In this document: one piece after another, positions 22,383-25,574 of the stretch
Layout of the letters: each line of letters starts with the position of its first letter
Numbering within the stretch: position 1 is the stretch's first letter
Source: an uncultured Gardnerella sp.
GTDB lineage: Bacteria > Actinomycetota > Actinomycetes > Actinomycetales > Bifidobacteriaceae
Assembly (NCBI GenBank): GCA_947088155.1
Contig: CAMUFL010000013.1
Location: 1-25,574 of the forward strand
Direction: 5' to 3'
DNA: 25,574 nt
Made by a program: the position numbers and the translations under genes
Notes under the pieces: generated by a model
The model's input: the letters and a program-made list of their open reading frames with translations, nothing else
The model's database searches: none
What the model was told of the DNA's origin: nothing

Positions 22383-23018
22383 ATGAGTGATGATAATGAA
22401 ACAACACAGGATAATAATGATTCGTCATATGAGCCTTTAACAGCGGTGTATGAACATTTGCGTCATAGCGAAGATTCAGAAGAACTACACGAATTTGCTA
22501 GGCGAAAATTGCCGGATCGCGCTGATCAAGCAGCATTTTCCAGAGCAACTTCTTTGCTGGAAGCTGTGGCTGGTAACGCACACACTCCGGAAGAAGATCG
22601 TATTTATTTAGCTACTTCAATGCCGTTTCCAAATATATTGGTGAAACTTTCTGAAGATTCTGCAGATAACGTGCGATTGGCTGTAGCAAAAAATAAGGAT
22701 GCTAAAAATTGGCTAGTTGGAAGGCTTACAAAAGACTCATGCTCTGCTGTGCGTGATGCGGCATTGTGCAATCCAAAAGCGTCGTGGAAAATGCGTTTGG
22801 AAGGTGCGCAGTGCGATGGTGTTGGTGCAGAAACATTGCAATATTTGGCATCTTTGGGTGTAAACGCGGAGGAAAATGCGCCAGAAGTGTTGGCTACAAT
22901 GGTGCGTCGCGCTGTGGCATTAAATCCCGGTGTGCCGCAAAATGTTTTGGAAGAATTGTGCAACGATAAATCGGAAGATGTTGCATTGGCGGCGCGCAGC
23001 CGTTGCTCACGCGAATAG
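22383..23018 (+). CDS. LRV (variant leucine-rich repeat) protein
   Basis: The 211-residue product starts at ATG 22383 with AAGGTGA (22372-22378) overlapping the yigZ stop. After an acidic N-terminus, helical repeats follow of the type LSEDSADNVRLAVAKNKDAKNWLVGRL, DSCSAVRDAALCNP and MVRRAVALNPGVPQNVLEELCNDKSEDVALAARSR. The DxxxxVRxAxAxNP pattern is that of LRV/HEAT-like repeats, which form curved protein-binding solenoids. The N-terminal Cys cluster of the nitrogen-fixation LRV protein is not present. There is no catalytic motif, signal or membrane segment. A similar segment ends the FHA protein at 503-1861. It is third gene in the csoR-like operon; function unknown, probably a protein-interaction adaptor. 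Confidence 0.75.
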   Translation: MSDDNETTQDNNDSSYEPLTAVYEHLRHSEDSEELHEFARRKLPDRADQAAFSRATSLLEAVAGNAHTPEEDRIYLATSMPFPNILVKLSEDSADNVRLAVAKNKDAKNWLVGRLTKDSCSAVRDAALCNPKASWKMRLEGAQCDGVGAETLQYLASLGVNAEENAPEVLATMVRRAVALNPGVPQNVLEELCNDKSEDVALAARSRCSRE

Positions 23019-23131
23019 TTACATGTATATTAACTTTTGATAGTTATGTAAGCATATGTCAGCGATGCGTTTGAAGTAAAACTTTAAGCTTATTGCTTGT
23101 GTCGAGAGTGATTGCGGATTTTTAGCGTATT

Positions 23132-23147
23132 TTGTGAAATTTCACAA
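23132..23147. promoter_or_regulatory. Perfect 16-bp palindrome, malQ operator candidate
   Basis: TTGTGAAATTTCACAA is self-complementary and covers the -35 box TTCACA (23141-23146). The AATT centre differs from usual LacI-type sites with a central CG. Confidence 0.75.
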
Positions 23148-23169
23148 TGCTTCGATATGACTTGATAAT
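23141..23169 (+). promoter_or_regulatory. malQ promoter, near-leaderless
   Basis: TTCACA (23141-23146), 17-base spacer, GATAAT (23164-23169). Transcription would begin around 23176, at the ATG 23178, where no ribosome binding site is seen. Confidence 0.65.
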
Positions 23170-23177
23170 AGAATACG

Positions 23178-25352
23178 ATGGAAAATATGAACAATACAAC
23201 AGAAGAAGTGACAGAAATGACGCCACTGCATCGTCTCGCTGAATTAATGGGCGTTGGCGTGCGTTTTACTGGTTCCGATAACAAAGAACATGAAATTCAA
23301 GATAACGTGTTGGTGTCGGTTTTAGGTGCACTGGGTGTAGATGCTTCTAACGATGAAGCAATCGAAAAGTCAACACAAAATATTTTAGAGTATCGCCATG
23401 GCCGCATTATTGCACCAACTGTTTTGCACACTGTTGGCACATGCGATGAAGTAACTGTAAATACTGGAATTCTTGAATATCCAACTGCAACGTTGACTTT
23501 GGAAAACGGCGAGCAATACAAGGGTGAATTAGATATTGTTCCGAACGAACACGATATTGCGTATCCGCTAAACGACAAATTTGTGACAACCGCTTTGATT
23601 AAAATTCCTGAAGACGTTCCAATGGGGTATCACACTTTGCGCGTAACAGTGGGCGAGCGCTCCGAAGAGGCTACGCTTATTAGTGCTCCAGAAAGCATTG
23701 ATACGTTGAATTCCTTAGAAGCAAACGGCGAGCAGCTTTGGGGTTGGATGGCTCAGCTTTATTCGATTCGCTCATCAAAGTCTTGGGGCGTTGGTGATTT
23801 TGCTGATTTAGCAACCTTGCTCACGCAAGCTAAGCAAAAAACCGGCGCCGACTTTGTATTAATTAACCCAATGCACGCAGGCGAGCCAGTAACTCCTCTA
23901 ACTCCGTCGCCATACTTGCCTGTTGCGCGCGGAATGGTAAATGTTACTTATATTCGTCCAGAAAGCATCCCTGAATATGCTACTTTGGACGAAAAAACTC
24001 GTAAAGAAGTTGACGATCTTCACGACCAGGTTGAGCCACTTAACAACGATGCGCAAATAATCGACCGCGACTCAATGTGGCAAGTAAAAATGCACGCATT
24101 GTGGATAATCTTCAAGGCTGGTATGACGCAAGATCGCGCTCGCGTATTCGAAACGTTTAAGCAAGAAATGGGCGATCGCCTTGAATCATACGCAACTTGG
24201 TGCTTGTGCTACGACAAGTGGGGTGCGCCAAAGGGTGACGATTGCTGGGAGCGTACGCTTACTAAAGATTCGGATCAGGTGCGCGAGCTGGCAGAGCGTT
24301 TCCCGGATACGCTTGAGTTTTATCGCTGGCTTGAGTGGGTTGCATTCACTCAGTTGCATGATGCTCAGGTTGCTGCACGTGAAGCTGGCATGAAGATTGG
24401 AATTATGTCCGATATGGCTGTTGGTGTGCATCCTGCCGGTTCTGAAGTTTGGTGGAATCCTGAGCGTTTTGCCAACGGAGCAACTGTTGGTGCGCCTCCT
24501 GATTACTTCAATCAGCAGGGTCAGGATTGGTCGCAGCCTCCACTGCATCCGTTTGAGCTTGAGCGCACAGGTTTCCGCACATACCGAGACATGGTTCACG
24601 GCATGTTTGCTTCTGCCGGTGCGGTGCGTATTGACCACATTCTTGGACTTTTCCGTTTGTGGTGGATTCCGGAAGGTGCAGCTCCAAGTGGTGGCGCTTA
24701 CGTTTACTACGATGCTGATATTATGCTCGGAATTTTGGCTATTGAGGCCACTCGTGCTCATGGTGTAGTTGTTGGCGAAGATTTGGGTGTTCTGCCGGCA
24801 AATGCTTTGGATGTGTTGCGCAAGAAGGCTGTGCTTGGTTGCACGGTTGAATGGTTTGAGGTGCAAGATGGTGAATTCCGCACTCCAGATAAGTGGCGTG
24901 AAATGACGCTTGCTTCTGTGAATACGCACGATTTGCCGCCTGCTGCCGGCTATTTGCGCTACGAGCATGTGAATATTCGCGAGCGTTTGCACTTGCTTAC
25001 AGGATCTGTGGAAGAATTCCGTGCAGGTGCTGAATCTGAGCATCGCGCCATGATGCGCATGCTGGTTAAGGGTGGATACTTAGATGCGCAGTTGCTTGAG
25101 GATGAAGAGTCTCATACTCAGGAAATTGTTGAAGCTTTGTACCGCGCTTTGAAGGTTGCTCCTTCTCGCTTGTTAGCTGCTTCTTTGGTGGATGCTGTTG
25201 GCGAGTACCGTGCGCAGAATCAGCCTGGTACTAACGATGAGTATCCAAACTGGCGTATTCCGTTGGCTGATGCCGATGGCAATGCTGTTTCGTTGGATAA
25301 TATGTTTGATTTGCCTCGCGTTCAATCGCTGGCTGCGATTATGAATGCCTAA
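23178..25352 (+). CDS. malQ: 4-alpha-glucanotransferase (amylomaltase) MalQ
   Basis: The 724-residue product starts at ATG 23178; an in-frame ATG at 23187 is the alternative. It moves alpha-1,4-glucan segments between maltodextrins, releasing glucose, in the cytoplasm. An N-terminal beta domain (about 1-165) typical of the long actinobacterial/E. coli type precedes the GH77 barrel, which opens with SSKSWGVGDFADL and NPMHAGEPVTPLTPSPYLP. The catalytic residues are visible: nucleophile Asp486 (RIDHILGLFRLWWIP), acid/base Glu534 (VVGEDLGVLP) and Asp585 (SVNTHDLPP). The length is as usual for the family. It is a single-gene unit with its own operator-like palindrome, fitting sugar-dependent control; no maltose transporter is in the window. 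Confidence 0.96.
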   Translation: MENMNNTTEEVTEMTPLHRLAELMGVGVRFTGSDNKEHEIQDNVLVSVLGALGVDASNDEAIEKSTQNILEYRHGRIIAPTVLHTVGTCDEVTVNTGILEYPTATLTLENGEQYKGELDIVPNEHDIAYPLNDKFVTTALIKIPEDVPMGYHTLRVTVGERSEEATLISAPESIDTLNSLEANGEQLWGWMAQLYSIRSSKSWGVGDFADLATLLTQAKQKTGADFVLINPMHAGEPVTPLTPSPYLPVARGMVNVTYIRPESIPEYATLDEKTRKEVDDLHDQVEPLNNDAQIIDRDSMWQVKMHALWIIFKAGMTQDRARVFETFKQEMGDRLESYATWCLCYDKWGAPKGDDCWERTLTKDSDQVRELAERFPDTLEFYRWLEWVAFTQLHDAQVAAREAGMKIGIMSDMAVGVHPAGSEVWWNPERFANGATVGAPPDYFNQQGQDWSQPPLHPFELERTGFRTYRDMVHGMFASAGAVRIDHILGLFRLWWIPEGAAPSGGAYVYYDADIMLGILAIEATRAHGVVVGEDLGVLPANALDVLRKKAVLGCTVEWFEVQDGEFRTPDKWREMTLASVNTHDLPPAAGYLRYEHVNIRERLHLLTGSVEEFRAGAESEHRAMMRMLVKGGYLDAQLLEDEESHTQEIVEALYRALKVAPSRLLAASLVDAVGEYRAQNQPGTNDEYPNWRIPLADADGNAVSLDNMFDLPRVQSLAAIMNA

Positions 25353-25367
25353 CGACTTGTTTTGCTA

Positions 25368-25408
25368 CTAAAAGTAAGTTGCTAAAAGTAAGTTGCTAAA
25401 AGTAAGTT
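25368..25408 (+). repeat. 14-base tandem repeat, three copies, behind malQ
   Basis: CTAAAAGTAAGTTG at 25368-25381, 25382-25395 and 25396-25408 (last base changed), 15 bases after the stop codon. Confidence 0.9.
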
Positions 25409-25505
25409 AATCGGAATAAATTACTAGAAATAAATTATAAAAGTAAATCTCGTATAAATTTCCGGTTTTATCTTTCAAAAAGTAGCAAAATTCGTCTCAG
25501 GCATA

Positions 25506-25511
25506 TATAAC
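25506..25511 (+). promoter_or_regulatory. Candidate -10 of the next gene
   Basis: TATAAC at 25506-25511, with a weak TAGCAA 17 bases upstream (25483-25488). It is followed by the hairpin at 25522. Confidence 0.4.
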
Positions 25512-25521
25512 AATAGACGTT

Positions 25522-25554
25522 TGCAAGTAGTCGCCACTTGGCGATATACTTGCA
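25522..25554 (+). other. Strong leader-type hairpin before the next gene
   Basis: TGCAAGTA (25522-25529) pairs with TACTTGCA (25547-25554), and inside it TCGCC (25531-25535) with GGCGA (25540-25544), leaving the four-base loop ACTT and a small internal bulge. It begins about ten bases after the -10, so it would be the very 5' end of an mRNA whose gene lies outside the window. Confidence 0.65.
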
Positions 25555-25574
25555 GATTGTTGTGTTTCCCTAAG

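Noticed and set aside
24186..25043. 285-codon open frame on the minus strand inside malQ
   Set aside because: It lies wholly within a gene with complete catalytic motifs, has no family sequence or ribosome site, and reads as an antisense shadow.

Overview
The window looks like chromosomal DNA of a low-GC member of the Bifidobacteriaceae, most likely Gardnerella. The grounds are actinobacterial families and gene order (tRNA-Thr/tRNA-Met/rpmG followed by murB, FmdB plus SAF-domain protein, a SepX/GlpR-like membrane protein, a 7Fe FdxA ferredoxin, an actinobacterial LexA box before dinB, groES alone under a CIRCE element) combined with AT-rich intergenic DNA. The genus call is inference; no rRNA is present. 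I see no insertion sequence, prophage, CRISPR array or plasmid feature.

Layout. 1-48 is the last codons of an upstream gene, followed by about 450 bases without a gene that ends in a strong terminator. 503-6031 is a probable three-gene operon: an FHA-domain protein with a C-terminal variant leucine-rich-repeat (LRV) segment, a 1304-residue protein with the layout of a giant SF1 helicase fused to a Vsr-like nuclease but lacking the catalytic residues of both, and a 69-residue protein whose start overlaps the helicase-like stop by one base. 6192-8682 holds an FmdB zinc ribbon, a SAF-domain membrane protein and a SepX/GlpR-like divisome candidate. 8704-10348 holds the CIRCE-controlled groES and a HisC/Pat-type aminotransferase. 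10461-12320 holds tRNA-Tyr, tRNA-Thr, tRNA-Met, rpmG and murB. 12600-14789 holds an APC amino-acid permease and fdxA. dinB (minus strand, LexA box) diverges from an EamA exporter at 14824-17165. tRNA-Ser(GCU) precedes a 1182-residue repeat-rich surface protein ending in an LAVTG sorting-type signal (17643-21191). 21404-23018 is an operon of a CsoR/FrmR-family repressor, a YigZ protein and an LRV protein. malQ (23178-25352) follows under a palindromic operator, and the window ends in a promoter and hairpin that look like the leader of the next gene.

How the parts relate. The housekeeping genes cover translation (tRNAs, L33), wall synthesis (MurB), stress (GroES, Pol IV), maltodextrin use (MalQ), redox (FdxA) and amino-acid transport. 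Several control sites are directly readable: CIRCE, a LexA box, a 7-3-7 palindrome on the csoR promoter and a 16-bp palindrome on the malQ promoter. Some promoters (murB, dinB, malQ) lie so close to the start codon that the mRNAs are probably leaderless.

Most unusual are the FHA / degenerate helicase-nuclease / small-protein operon, which I regard as the best candidate for an undescribed system, and a recurring pattern of 13-21 base tandem repeats directly behind stop codons at six or seven places.
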